Below are positions 24,761 to 37,273 of a stretch of 64,000 nt of DNA, piece after piece; positions within the stretch are counted from its first letter, which is position 1; every line of letters begins with the position of its first letter. The notes beneath the pieces were generated by a model. It was not told the DNA's origin, did not search any database, and worked only from the letters and a program-made list of their open reading frames with translations. The DNA is taken from contig WIXG01000089.1 of NCBI GenBank assembly GCA_009869945.1, forward strand, positions 124,001 to 188,000, written 5' to 3'. The DNA is from Mesaphorura yosii (Eukaryota > Arthropoda > Collembola > Poduromorpha > Tullbergiidae). A program made the translations under genes and the position numbers.

Positions 24761-27700
24761 TCAGCGAAATAAGTTGCTGCCAGTGTGGGAAGTGTCGTTC
24801 TTTCGCCCAATTGTGCTGTCCATGTTTGACATAATCACAGAAAGTAAATCGGCTGGTCCAGACGCAGGCAATACTTTTCGTGTGATCTTGCCATCATTCT
24901 TCTTCAAAATAATTTCGTTACCTTTAGGACGTGTTGCGCCGCTTGGTTTTGAGCTTGACCCAGCATCGGTGTTTCCAGTTGAACTGTGTTTTCCCTTCTC
25001 CAAGACTCCAGAACTTTTCACCGGACTTATTGTGGCTGAGGTAGCACTGAGGGAATTTTCCTTTCTGAATACTGACTTGAGGATGTTCTTTTCATCCTTC
25101 CATTTTTTTGTTGGATTAAAATATTTATGACTCTTGTGTTTGCTTTCGGAAGCCCCTGCATTAGTTTTAGAACCACTCTTGTCTGGAGTCTTTTGACTTT
25201 CTGTGAGATGCTCATCCGATCTTGGTTTCGCAGCATGGTCAGTATGTTTGGAGGACTTGTGTTTCTCTTTGTGTTTTTCAGATTCCGATTTCGTATGTCG
25301 ATCTTTTTCATGACTTTTGCTCCCTCCAGACGAGCTTGAGCGTTCCTTGTGATGTTCATCGCGGCTTGATGATTTCTTGTGAACAGATGAAGACTTATGC
25401 TTTTCCGAGCTGGATGGACGAGATTTATCTTTGATCGATGAACCGTGCAATCCCGAGTCTTTCGACTTGCTGGGTGTCTTTTCACCCAAACTCGAGTGCT
25501 TATGATTCTCTGAACTCTTGCTCTTCGAACTGTGATGTCCATCAGTGCTTGACTTTGAGGGAGATTTGTGCTCTGATTTATCTTTACTACCATTGTCTTC
25601 CTCAACATTCACACCAGACTCCGACGTGCTCTTGTCTTTTCCAGTTTTTACTCCAGATTCTGATTTCCGTTTCTCATTCTCAGCCTTGACGCCAACTTCT
25701 GATCTATGCTTATCTTTCTCAGTCTTTCCGCCAGAATCCGACGTGCTCTTGTCTTTTCCAGTCTTCACACTAGACTCCGACCTGTGCTTGTCCTTTTTGT
25801 GCTTATGTGGTCTCACAAACACATTTCGAATGTCTGCACCAGGAGACCAGTCGGTATCGTTGTCCTTCTTGCGCCTCTCTTTTTTTTCTTTCTTCACTTT
25901 TTTCTTTATACTTGTATCTGCAAACATCTTTCTCGATAATACTTCTGCGGTTTCCTGGCGTTCTTGCTTCGCATATTCCAATGACTCCATGGCTGCCGGT
26001 GACGCTGGAATTAAACTTGGCATCCTGTAGTACTGACGGAGGCGAACGTGCCATGCTATGTGGTACAATGTAAACCAAATTAGAGTGTCACCCGCATCAT
26101 GATTTCAACGGACATGGTTTAATGTGTGGATTTGTTACCGATGCTTGTAACAGAAGAAACAGTCCTGAACTGATGGATTATGTTTCTTGGCAAAAAGTAA
26201 ATGTCGTTGTCACAAAGTTGAATTCTTGCGTACAATATTCCATCTCGTCGAAGTTGGTTCAGCTTTGCGTCCTCTATCCATTGTACACACTGTAGACATA
26301 ACAGATGGAAAATATGCGTCAGTCTTCAGTAGAAATTCCTACTCTTTCTATTTCATAAATTTACTAACCTGAGAAATGGGTGGTTCGTGCAGGTCGAGCT
26401 GCAATTTCTCAACCAGAGTGTGAAAGTCGCTCGCTCGAAAAGCTACAACGTCTTTCACAATTCGATTTTGGCTGTACGGCTCTTCACAGTGAACCGCCTT
26501 AAGTACGCCTGTGAACACAAATGGAATTGATTTGTCATATCTATGTGAAATCAAACAACTGCAACTAATCTTTAAGACATCTTACCAACAGCAGCTGAGG
26601 TAATGCGATCCATTCCGTGGCCCACATGGTCTGCATGGGCTCTAGTTCTGTCTTCGAACATCACTTCTCTGGCTGCACTAAATCGTGGTAGGTATTGCAA
26701 GTTTCGTAGCTCGTTAATGGCCGTCCTGTTGGAGCAAGTTAATTTTCAATAATTTTTCATTTTTCATGGAGTACATGACGTGGCGTGTAGCACATACCGT
26801 TTCCTTTTTGAAGGGGAACCACTGTCTTTCTCAGTTGGAACAAGCTGTTCTCCGGGACGAATCCACAAGATGGGTCCATCATTTGAGTCTGCTGGATCAG
26901 TGTTAGCTAAAGTAGACAAACTACCCCAGGGCATTGTCTATACAACGAAGTTCAGATCAGTTAGAACTTGGTTTCTAATAAGATTAGTTAGTCTCACTCA
27001 CCATTCGAAGAAACGGACTTTCTTCTAGCAAATTCAACAGTTTTGGGAAATATCCACCACTTTCTTCATTTATAGTGCCAACTAAACTTAACTGGTGCAA
27101 AGGGCCATGTCGGAATGTGCCACAAGAATAATGTGCATGCACCTATAAGACAAAAGTTCCAAATTACGTTGTTTTGTGCATCTCTGGCTCCTCGGACTTC
27201 CTCCAATGTTACACAACTCGATACTAATAATGAGTGCATATAAACGCACCTGCTGATAGTATTCTCCCATCGGTACGGATTTGATTTCTTTTGGTTTATC
27301 GAGATATCCCGTCTTTACATGGAGATTTGGTTTCTCTTGCATCAAATACTCCAAAAGATCGGGAAGATGTTTAGCTCCGTCATGGACTACCGCAATCACG
27401 AAGTATGCAAACCCTGCACTGTTTTCCCCATAGGCAAGCTGGTAGGGGGCACAAATGATTATATTTTAGTAAGATTAACCAATTGCACAAAAAGAAGCCC
27501 ACATAATCGCTAGAGTTTACCTTGAAGAACTCCAACGCAAATTCTTCTATCTCCTCCGGAGAAAGTTGGTTGATTTGGTCTTGGAACGCATGGAGTACCA
27601 TCGCCCCACCATTGGCGTGCGTCTGAACTGTCACAAGATGCTTGTATTTCATACCCTGGATCAATTCTTCGAGTCCATCAGTTGAGCACCGTTCCTCATC

Positions 27701-30640
27701 TGTCTTTGGAGAATACTGGATAAGTGGGGGCGGTGGCGGCAAATCACCAGTCCTAAGGGGCTTAGTTGCAGCCTCAGTTGTGGTCACTCCATGAGTGGGA
27801 CGAGGCTTCTTAAATTCCTGCTTCACTTGCTTGGTTTTCACGTTTGATTCATCCTGACTATTTCTACACAGGAAAGCGGAGAAAACTTCAAACCTCGAAC
27901 TCGAGCAGAACAACAAATTGCTTGCTGGTTGAGTCAAAATCATAAATCGAATACTAGAAATTACCTTCCAGGAGATTCCGAGGTAGTGCCTGATTCCAAT
28001 GTCTCTTCAAACTTTAATCGCTTGACCACGGTGGGTCCAGCTTCATCTTGTGCAACTTTGACATCTTTGAAGCTGTATTCTGTGTCCATGGGCATATCCC
28101 CAGGATTTGCACCTGAGCACGGACCAACAACACATAATAAGTATGCCTATTCGACCTATTTAACCGAAGACGAGGCATTCTAACTCACCCTGGTCCTTAA
28201 CTGAGTCCATTGTACTCATACTTTCATCACCGGTTTCGATATCTAAATATCATTATGTGTTATGTCACATGTCGCAATATCACAAAATAATTGTAGTTAT
28301 AAGTAGATATGAATATTGCTTACCAAACGGGGTTGCAGGTTTTTGTTCAGGAAATTCGACTTCACCGGAGTCTAAACCATCAGCTTGGTATTCGTAAGTA
28401 TCTGCTATTGGAACCGGATCACTTGACTGGCTTTCTGTGTACGTGTCAAATATTCAACTAAATTAGTTCTTGAAGCAAATATTACTTGATGATATTAACC
28501 GACTAAGTCAACGATTTAATTGCCTACGATCTACATGTTTCACTATAAAATATGAATCAGAATACTAATCTCACTTCAAACATCTATTTGCATTTGCGAA
28601 TTGTGATACTGCTCGCCAGCAACGCGATGCTTAACCTATATCTTATTATGTAAAACGAACGATCGTTTCTGAGACCCAAATGGTACTCCGGGCTTAGCCT
28701 GTGCTCGCGTCGAGCAGCAGTAAACTTAACCGGCTACGAATTCCTTCCTTGCGGTCGTCAACCTATCTTGGCTAGCAATAGCAACGTCGTGATTTACGAC
28801 GGCAAGGCATTCGCATAATAATCTAAGCCCGATTTTTGAATATTTGAAGTCTAACGTCGTCTTCACGAATAGATCGTATTCTTTAAAAGTGAGTTACGTG
28901 TAGTTTGGTAGATACCGTTCTTACTAGTTCGTGTACTGTTCACGTAATACGAGCCCGACACAATGAAGTTTAACGACCACAAAGGAAAGAATTAGGCTCA
29001 ATTTCGCCATTGTAAAGGGAAACCTAATGATGTAAACATATCCGACCAAACTGTCAGCTGGAATTGGAATAGCGGCCTGGCATAACTACCTTTCGATGCA
29101 CTGTTTACTGCTTTAGACTCTAAATCTATAAATCGAGTGCACCGTCATGACTAACTGAATTAAGCTGCATCAAAACTAATTATAAAGAGTATAAAAGTCA
29201 GACATGCTATTTACCTTGCTGATTCCATGTGTCGAATTCTTCGGACTCTGTCTGGTAAGCGTTGTACCTCTGCTGATCGTCACTGGGAGTCAGATTTTCT
29301 GCATCGGGCTGATATGACGCATGGTGCTCATAAAACTGAACTCCGCCATCCACAACCTCCTGACTATCAGGCTGGCTTTCAGACCCCTGGTATTGGTCCG
29401 AGTAATCCATGGTTTCTTGGCTGTAGTCTCCAACTTGCTGACCATCTACAAAATCCAGACTTGTGTCTCCTTGACCGACAACTTCATTATAGTTTTGAGA
29501 CGCTTCATGTAAGGTTGTCTGATCTTTTCGCGCATCCAAATCAGCCTCTGCATCCTCTTCATCGTCTGACTCTGTAGAGGAACTCGACGAACTCGAAGAA
29601 GAACAGGTGGATGAGCAAGAAGAAGAACAAGAGGAACTTGAACTGTTCCTCCTGGTTGAGTCTGTTTGATTTTGTACGAATTGGTTCATAGCTTCCATTG
29701 ACTGGTGAGATCCATCTGTGGTTTGTAAACCCAAAAACTCGTCCGCCTAGAGAATAGGTGACATGTGAAGAATTCTGCTTTTCCCTTTGCTTGGAAAGAT
29801 TTAAGATTTCCGTTCTCACCTGTACAGGGTCGGTGGAAGTGCCTGCAGGTAGCATGGCCTCTTGCCAAGGATTGTATGTTACATCAGCACCATAGCCTGG
29901 CAAATTATCTGAGGTTACGTCTTGTGTCGATGGCACGCTCGTGTTTCCATTGTAGTTGCCATCCATTTGGTTACTTGGTGGTGGGGTTGTTATAGTTGTA
30001 GAATGTGGGCCGAAATTTCCAGATATTTCTGCAATGTTTGGTTGGGTGTACTTTTTATCCAAGTAAATCGTAGGCAGAAAATTGTCTGTAAAAGTACTTA
30101 CCACCAGGGCTTTCTGCGTGAGGATTCCAGTTACCCGTTTGACCTTGATAATTTTGTACTGGGAACGGCAATTCTTCAATGTCTGTGTCCTCACCCAAAG
30201 TAGGTTCAATTTCATGGTCTCCGTCATCACTCCATGATGGGGTATAGGAGGAGGTTGTTGACGACTCTGCCGGAACTCCAGAGCTGTTCATTATACCTGC
30301 TGATTGGCCTTCAGGGTGTGTGGGGGTTTTGTCGGAGGTATGATACTGGTCATACAATGCGGACTGAAATCGAAATATGGGAGGAACATCAAAGTTAATA
30401 AGGAGTAAGAAAGAATCTCATGATCATGTCAGCGTGTTGAGAATTTACCTTCCGAGGTTTTTTCTGCCATCCGTTCTTGGTATAGTACAGGCCTGGTACA
30501 GTCGGATGTGGATGTTGTCTATCTCGGTTGTAATCTGATCGTTGAGAACTTCCTGAACTGTTACTACGTTCTGCCTTGTCGTTTTGGCCATTAACTTTTG
30601 CCTTTGAAGCTCCATGGCTAGACTTTCCAACTCTATGCAT
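24761..30640 (-). CDS. RSBN1: RSBN1/KDM9 (Rosbin, DPY-21 family) JmjC-type histone demethylase
   Basis: Fifteen exons join in phase to 1356 residues: 30449-30640, 30135-30363, 29820-30085, 29215-29746, 28324-28434, 28189-28242, 27965-28112, 27521-27863, 27250-27438, 27002-27142, 26798-26937, 26586-26725, 26369-26508, 26139-26289, 24761-26055. The ATG at 30640 follows an in-frame stop. Residues 1-510 are low complexity (Ser/Asp/Gln-rich). Residues about 560-940 match RSBN1/RSBN1L almost throughout: [98 protein letters not shown] (H812, D814) and IIHQF (H914) are the likely iron triad. DPY-21 removes H4K20 methylation (family knowledge). The 400-residue Lys/Ser-rich tail contains short tandem repeats. 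It is longer than human RSBN1 (about 800 residues). Confidence 0.95.
25590..25800 (-). repeat. Tandem coding repeats in the RSBN1-like tail
   Basis: On the minus strand the last exon repeats blocks such as [15 protein letters not shown], then [32 protein letters not shown] and SESGV, about five copies of a 14-17 codon unit. The DNA is also repetitive (for example the plus-strand word CTCTTGTCTTTTCCAGT occurs twice). The copy number is likely to vary between individuals or related species (inference). Confidence 0.75.
30086..30134 (-). other. 49 bp RSBN1 intron with a second nested donor
   Basis: The intron used in the model runs from GTAACT to TTTTACAG (49 bp). A stronger-looking donor, GTAAGT, lies 33 bp further downstream in the same phase and would leave a gap of only 16 nt to the same AG. 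Both keep the reading frame and differ by 11 residues. Sixteen nt is too short for a normal spliceosomal intron, so the 49 bp form is preferred. Confidence 0.7.
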
Positions 30641-33600
30641 ATTAGAAGACGGCTACGGCACAAACTAACTGGTTCCACACGGGTGCAGAGTTTCTGAACA
30701 GAAAGTCCAATTGTGCCTGAAAATATTTCAAGAAAAATACACGTCACAATGGGACATAAAATAGTAAATAGTTAAACAAGAACTTGACAACTTTATTTAG
30801 AAGTTGTAACATCAAAGTGACTGCCTGCCATTTCGAGCATCGTAAGTTTAATAAAACACCGTAAGAGTACCTCGTCGAAACTCCGGTTCCAGTCGCAAAG
30901 GGTTAATATTAATTTGAAGAATATTACATTATCCCGTGGTTCATGCATTATGGCAGTGGCTCTACCATTCTAATTTATAATTTAACGACGATCGTGGCCG
31001 GAAACATAAATAGGTATACGTAAAGTATATCCTGCATTTATATGAAAATCTTAGCGTTTTCCTGAAACTGCCATAAGATGCCATACCTCACTTGATTTTA
31101 TGTACAATTAATGGTTCCCAAAATCCAAATGTCGAATCGTTGACGGCGATGGCCCATTCCAACTTCCTACGGAGTCATGACCAGCAATGAGCGCATACTC
31201 AGACGGTTTCGTATTAAAACGTCTAAATCTAAATTCCAAAATGCTTACCTTCGGCGGTTTAAGCCTCGTATTTTATCCGTTGGGATATCTTTTAAGAATG
31301 GCTCCAGTGCACATGAATGCTGTATTTCTGACCACCAACTGATCAACTTGTGAGTCATTAAAATTCAAGTCTCTCTACCTTCAAGATTCTGGTTTAACAC
31401 AAGCACACATTGCTTCTTCATAATTTCATACAAAACTGTCTGTATCAGTAGTTCGCGGTTACTGCTTCACTGATGAACCAGATTTCGAATTAATGTTCGA
31501 CAAAAACAAAATTCCACTTGGCGATTTGTGTTTCTCGTAATATCACACAAAGCAACTGCCTGGCTTGTGCTTATCTTAATGCAAACTAATGCTGCTGAGT
31601 TCGAGCGATTTTTGATGTTGCAGCTCAAGAGAAGAAATGACTCAAAATTGCATGAATTATAATTATCGCTCAGTGTATTTGCAAATTACAAGATACGCAC
31701 GTATTCGTGGTAGTAGTTTGAGGCTTGCATGCAGTAGTTGCGTGCATACGCTGGCAACTGGCTAATGCTAACGCCAGTGTTAACATGCAATATGGTACAT
31801 TTTTTGTCTATATGTCTGTCTGAAAATACCTGAGATCAGGCTTTAAATTGTACGTAATACACCGCTCGTAGTAACGACGACCACGACTCGGCTCGGCGAC
31901 CACTGCTGCCGTTATTACGTAGACGGTCGGTCGTAAAAAGCTTCTGTGTGGTTCTACAAGACGTGTAGACCATAAACTTGATTTTTGCTCGCCTTTACTT
32001 CATGTGTTGAAATCTTATGACTTGTGCATCATGCGCGAATAAACGAATCATGTTTGCAAAACGGAGAACGCATTTATGAGCGGGGACGAGCAGGACGCGA
32101 GGGATGCAGACCAGCAGGACCAGGACACCGTAATTATTCCGTGAATCATACCGAGTTTTAACCATGACTTGCCTTTGTACATATCATGCAGGATCGTAAA
32201 CTCAGTTGCATTTCAAACTGGATATCTTTTAGGCAGCCCCGAGTACCAAATGTAATGCTCTGAGGAAGTGCGAAACTTCTTTTTGCGCCTGACTGAAATT
32301 AAAGTGCGATTTTATTTCAGTCATTTGTAGACGCTTTGCGTCTCACTGAAATTAAAATGCGATTTTACTTCAGTTATTTGTAGACGCTTTTCGCATCCAA
32401 TAATTCCGAAGAATGGAGTGAACTTGAGACCGCCCTTCACACTTTGCCCTTCTCTCTTCTAAGTAAAGACCGTCTTGTATGGTACTAAAATCCACACCAC
32501 TCGGAAAGGCACCTTATTTGTGTCACCAACCGACTCATGAGACGCTTTTGTCAGAATATCGCTTTACATTCGATGTGATTAAGATGCAACAATGCAACCC
32601 TGCAGCGAATGAAAATTCCACAGACAGACATTTAATTTTGAGATTGCAAGCCTTTGCACTTGTGTAAGAATTTTGCACTGACGCAATTTGCTCGTCTCGT
32701 ATTTTCTCAGATAATTCCATGAACTAATTCTGGCATTAATTTGCAGTAAAAGCGTAGGGCCTCAGGTTTGGGCTTAGGCCTCTTTTATGATCCTTCCGGA
32801 GACTCACTCTCCTTACTGGAGAAGCAATTACCAGTTTCGAAAAATGAATGAGATGAGCCAACAAGAGAAGCTTCTACGCTGTGAAGCGGTTTCTACGCAA
32901 CGCAAACGCTTCATTCCTGCTGTCCATATCTTACCTATCTACGGTTGTCAATTAGATATTTGGCCACGGGGTTATTTGCAGTCTTATTCGAAAGATGGAG
33001 CATCACGCAACGGAATAGAACTCGCATCTTCGACATGCGGGCTGCTCTGCATTGGCGAGCTATTGCGAACTTGAAGGTCTAGCCAAGCACTCTTAAATGC
33101 TCTGCGTCTGCTTAAATCTAAAGCGAATCTCAACTTGCAAATTGATGCCAAATCCATCACAATTACGTACATCGTGCATCTTCCTTAATTTTTCCGATGA
33201 GCACTTTGGGTGACGCGGAATACATGTCAATTTGTCATCACAAAGAGTGCAAACTATGGAGCAATGACAAGCCAATGCCAATTCATTACGAAATACAAAA
33301 TCGTATTTTGCGAATAGTCTGGTCGTTTTGGTGATAGTTTGGTCATTTGCGTGGTTGCATGTGGCAGTGCTTTGCAAGCGCAATACCAGGCCGGGGAGTA
33401 TTTTTTGCAATGTAGCGAATGAGCGAGCAACAGCGCAAGCAAAGGCACGGCATGAAACAAATAATGTTCTCTGGATTCAGAGCGGTATAGCATGCTAGTG
33501 AGTGAGTCGGTTTCGTTCCGTCATTGTGCCATGCTACGCTCTTGTTGGAATTCTCGTAGTTGTCTCAAAGCGGAACGAATTCACAGAATTGACATACACA

Positions 33601-35018
33601 TCGCCAATCGGCATTCCACACTTCGGCTGTTGATGCTCGCGCTTGTACTGTGCCAACCCTCAATCGTTGCAAAATATTGCAAGCCAACAAAAGCTCTCAT
33701 TGTGTGGGCTTTTAGCAATTTCAAATTTTGCTTTGAATGCAACAAAATGGATTCAAATATTTGCTTAAATTATGATATTTTGTAGCTTCATATGTCAATG
33801 CCACCTGAAGAGTTTCTTATAATCCTGTTCACAGTAGAAATCACAAACTGCATTAGAATGACCCAAAACCAATCTCATCTATTGCAATCAATTGCATCTG
33901 CATGTGACCGAAAATATGCACTTTTGCGTGCGCCTCTTGCCCAAATTCTAATTTAGCTAGCATAGTGTTATAATGCTGAATATAAAAACGCGAAACCAGT
34001 GCAGAGCAATAAAGTCCTTTCCCAAGTTCAATATACTCATCATAATGTACATTTTTAGCATGTAAAGTGTAACAAGGGGATTTTTTGCGGCAGATACTCA
34101 TGCGGTAAATCTCATGTTCATCAATTCTTTATTTTCTCTTATCTCGCTCTTGGTAGGTTGAAGGTTGTGTCCGTTTTCCATGCCCAAGAGCACCAAAATC
34201 TTATATCAAATTAGAACTAGCACAGCTCAAGTGTTTTTACGCTGCCACCTAATTAATGAGGGCCTTGATAGAGGTCCTTCGGTGGTTCAGTTGTGAACTG
34301 ATTTTCATATTCGTCGAAAAGGAAGGAGTCCGGCTTGATTTAGGTGCAAGTTGATGTTGGGTTCTTCTCGCACCACAACAGCTATAGTTCCGCGTATGAA
34401 TTCATGAAGCTGACAGATTATCCATATTGGTTTAGATGGATTCGGTTAGCGCTTGGCTTACTCCATGCAATGTAACTCGGTCTGTCTGCTTTTAGCCACT
34501 CGAACTACACATTTTTCTCATTGTCCCACCACACCGCGCATCTTGGTCGCGTATTAATACCGCTGTTGAACGAGAAAAGGTGAACAGTGAGCAAAAGGAG
34601 TCGAAGGAGTCTGTATTCCTCCACACAAACACACAAAAACGAGATGCATGCTTTTGCCGTGGTGCTGCACGCTTTGACTCACAGTCTGAAAACTTCGTGG
34701 TGTGACCATTGTACAGCTTGCCTATTCCTGTCTGTTCGCCGTGGTTTTTGAATCCGTGTTTTCATTGTGAATTTACGTTTCGACGAGGCAAGGTTCCACG
34801 CTCGGGGTCCCCTTCGATTTCAGTTAATTCGCAAATTACTTAACAAACTAATTTACCAGTTTGCAAGATAAAGCAAGCGGTGCTCTGTTGACCGCGAATT
34901 CTCGTGTCATTATCCTCGGATTGCATATATTCGGCGCGTCGGCTTTTCGCAACCACAGCCACAGCTTTACATTACACTACGTCAAGAGGTCTTCCTCGCC
35001 GTAGCTACTTCGTCTAAG
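30641..35018. other. Intergenic between two divergent genes: RSBN1-like and SET promoters
   Basis: The RSBN1-like gene (minus) and SET (plus) are divergent, 4.4 kb apart. A CpG-rich patch at about 31865-31930 and the GC-richer sequence around 32080-32135 are candidates for promoter or upstream exon of the RSBN1-like gene. The last few hundred bases before 35018 hold the SET promoter and 5' UTR exon. A 53 bp tandem duplication lies at 32292-32397. No other gene seen. Confidence 0.5.
32292..32397. repeat. Two tandem copies of a 53 bp unit containing a palindrome
   Basis: Copies begin at 32292 and 32345 and differ at a few bases. Each carries a short inverted repeat, CTGAAAT...ATTTCAG, about 28 bp across. 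Read directly from the sequence. Confidence 0.85.
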
Positions 35019-35147
35019 GTATGTTTAATCCGTTCTTGTGTTGGATGAGCTTGAACCCCAGCACCCTGAAGAAATTAATTTAGTCTTAAAGTACACCAAA
35101 GATATTTTGCGTTCATTCTTCCATTCTCTTTGTCATTTTGCCGGCAG
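35019..35147 (+). other. SET 5' UTR intron
   Basis: A GTATGT donor follows CGTCTAAG at 35018, and the acceptor TTTTGCCGGCAG ends at 35147, 26 bp before the SET start codon. This places the upstream exon and promoter before 35018. Inferred from splice signals only. Confidence 0.6.
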
Positions 35148-35173
35148 TACACTTCGAACCCGCCACGTTCATC

Positions 35174-37273
35174 ATGGATGGTACGAACAACGTCGCTGAG
35201 GCCGTCACCGGAAACAATGGAACAACCATCAAGCCAGAAAAGACGGCTTCACAACCGGCTTCGCAAAGCAGCAGTGGCATTGGGCTGACTCCACGAAAAC
35301 TCCGTAAGATTGAACATGAGTCGGATTCTGAAGACGAAACTCAGGAGTTTGATGAGGAGACCCAGAAGGCTTTGGAGGAAATTGACTCAACTCAAAACGA
35401 AATCGACGCGATTAATGAGAAAGCGTCGGATGAAATTCTTAGAGTTGAGCAAAAGTACAACAAGATGAGAAAGCCATTCTTCGATCAAAGAAATGAAATC
35501 ATTTCGAAGATTTCCAACTTCTGGATTACTGCTGTAAGTACCGGATCTTTTCAATCCAATAGCCAATAACCTCACACTTTAATAACACTAACTGACTGGT
35601 GACATGTAGTGAAGCAATGTCGGTGCGAGATTTGACGGCCAGTTAGTCTGCAAAAGAGAAGTTAAGAGAAGGCTGTGTCAACTCAAATACTTTTCTTCCA
35701 TTCGGCTACAATTATTAATAGCGCTCATTGTAATTCTAGTTGGGATAGTCAATTGACTTGAGTACTGGAAATTTCTTGGAAAAACGGGGTGTAGAAAATT
35801 GTCGAATTCATATCATCATTGTTTATGTTACGTAGCATTACCACAGCGTAGAACGCATGTTCATGCCCATGGTACACAACGTGCATGCTTATATATTTTA
35901 GAGGGAACTGGATTTCAGAATGTACTGCGATGCGGAATGAAGGCATGCGGTATTGAAGTAATATGCCAGTTCTGCTTTGTCTTAAAAGTTACCAACAAAC
36001 AATGGGACAATTTATAACAAAAAGCTCGTACCTGACATGGGGCCTCATCCGAAATCCATCCTTCCATCCTACTACCATCCATATCGCTTGTGATATGTCC
36101 CACTTTTGACGGCAAATATGGCGTTAAAATATTACCCAAGACGATTTCATTTAATGACTTTTACCCTGAGTAACTCCTCTCTTCCCAATATTTATGACTT
36201 AAATATGCAAAATCACGAATCACGCTACTGCAAAGCAATTAAACATTCTGCTTGCTTCTAAAACTCTAGCACTTGTTAATGAAACTAATCATGTACCTAC
36301 GATGTGTGGGATGTCGATGTGGCAATCCCATGCCTGGCATCTAACTGGCCTGACTATTTATTAATTTAAATTAAACTCATTGATTTGTGCTTTGATCTAT
36401 TATCAGATGGTAAATCACCCACAAATCTCATTGCTGATTGACGAGGAGGAAGAAGACTGTCTCCATTTCCTTAGCAAAATGGAAGTCGAGGAATTCGAGG
36501 ATATTAAATCTGGCTATAGGTAAGCTTACTTGACCGGTCGGGCCTGTTTTGAGTTCTGACTGAGGTAATATATTTTGTTTTCTGGTTTGATAGGATAAAG
36601 TTCTTCTTCGACAAAAATCCATTCTTCGATAACGAAGTTCTTGTAAAGGAATTCCATCTTGGAACTGGTGGTAAGGACAATTTGGCAAACTGCAAGTGCT
36701 ACATGGTTTTGCAGCTTATTTTATTTGTGCGTTTGCACACTGTTTACTAGATCCAAAGTCAGTGAGCACCGAGATCAATTGGAAGCAGAACATGGATTTA
36801 ACGAAGAAAGTGAAGGATGGAAACAGCGCTCGCCGCAAGCGTGGGTTCGAGCCCAAGAACTTCTTTTCGTGGTTTGTTGATCATGTCGATCCTTCAGCTG
36901 ATGACATTGCAGAGGTATGTTCTTCACGTCTCTGAGCTTGCAGTTCTTTAAGATTTCTTAATTTTTGTTAATTTACCACACGACCAGGTTATTAAGGATG
37001 ACTTGTGGCCGAACCCCTTGCAATACTACTTGGTTCCTGACATTGAGGGAAATGGAGTTGATGATGATGGAAGGTTAGTGCAAATTGTAAATTAAATGAA
37101 CTAAAGTTGTGACAGAGGCCTAACCGAGAATCTTTTTGTTTGCACACAGCGAGGAGGGAGACGAAGACGATGCTGTCGTGGTGGTTGAGGAGGAGGAAGA
37201 AGTTGACGAGGACGAGGAAGGAAAGCCGGGCGAGGACGGAGAAGAGGACATTGAAGAGGATGATGACCAGTAA
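35174..37273 (+). CDS. SET: SET / I2PP2A / TAF-I histone chaperone (NAP family)
   Basis: Six exons (35174-35533, 36407-36519, 36594-36670, 36751-36914, 36988-37073, 37150-37273) join in phase to 307 residues, close to human SET (277-290). The start codon is in CATCATGGATGG. A dimerising helix (about residues 60-110) precedes the NAP earmuff domain. Diagnostic segments are [68 protein letters not shown] and [14 protein letters not shown]. Residues 269-307 are an almost pure Glu/Asp tail, as in the family. SET binds histones, inhibits PP2A and is part of the INHAT complex (family knowledge). A candidate poly(A) signal AATAAA lies at 37729-37734. The second intron is 873 bp; the others are 71-80 bp. 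Confidence 0.96.

Noticed and set aside
24741-26030. Several long plus-strand open frames opposite the RSBN1-like last exon
   Set aside because: They are antisense shadows of a Lys/Ser-rich repeat region; the minus strand has the conserved protein and correct splice phases.
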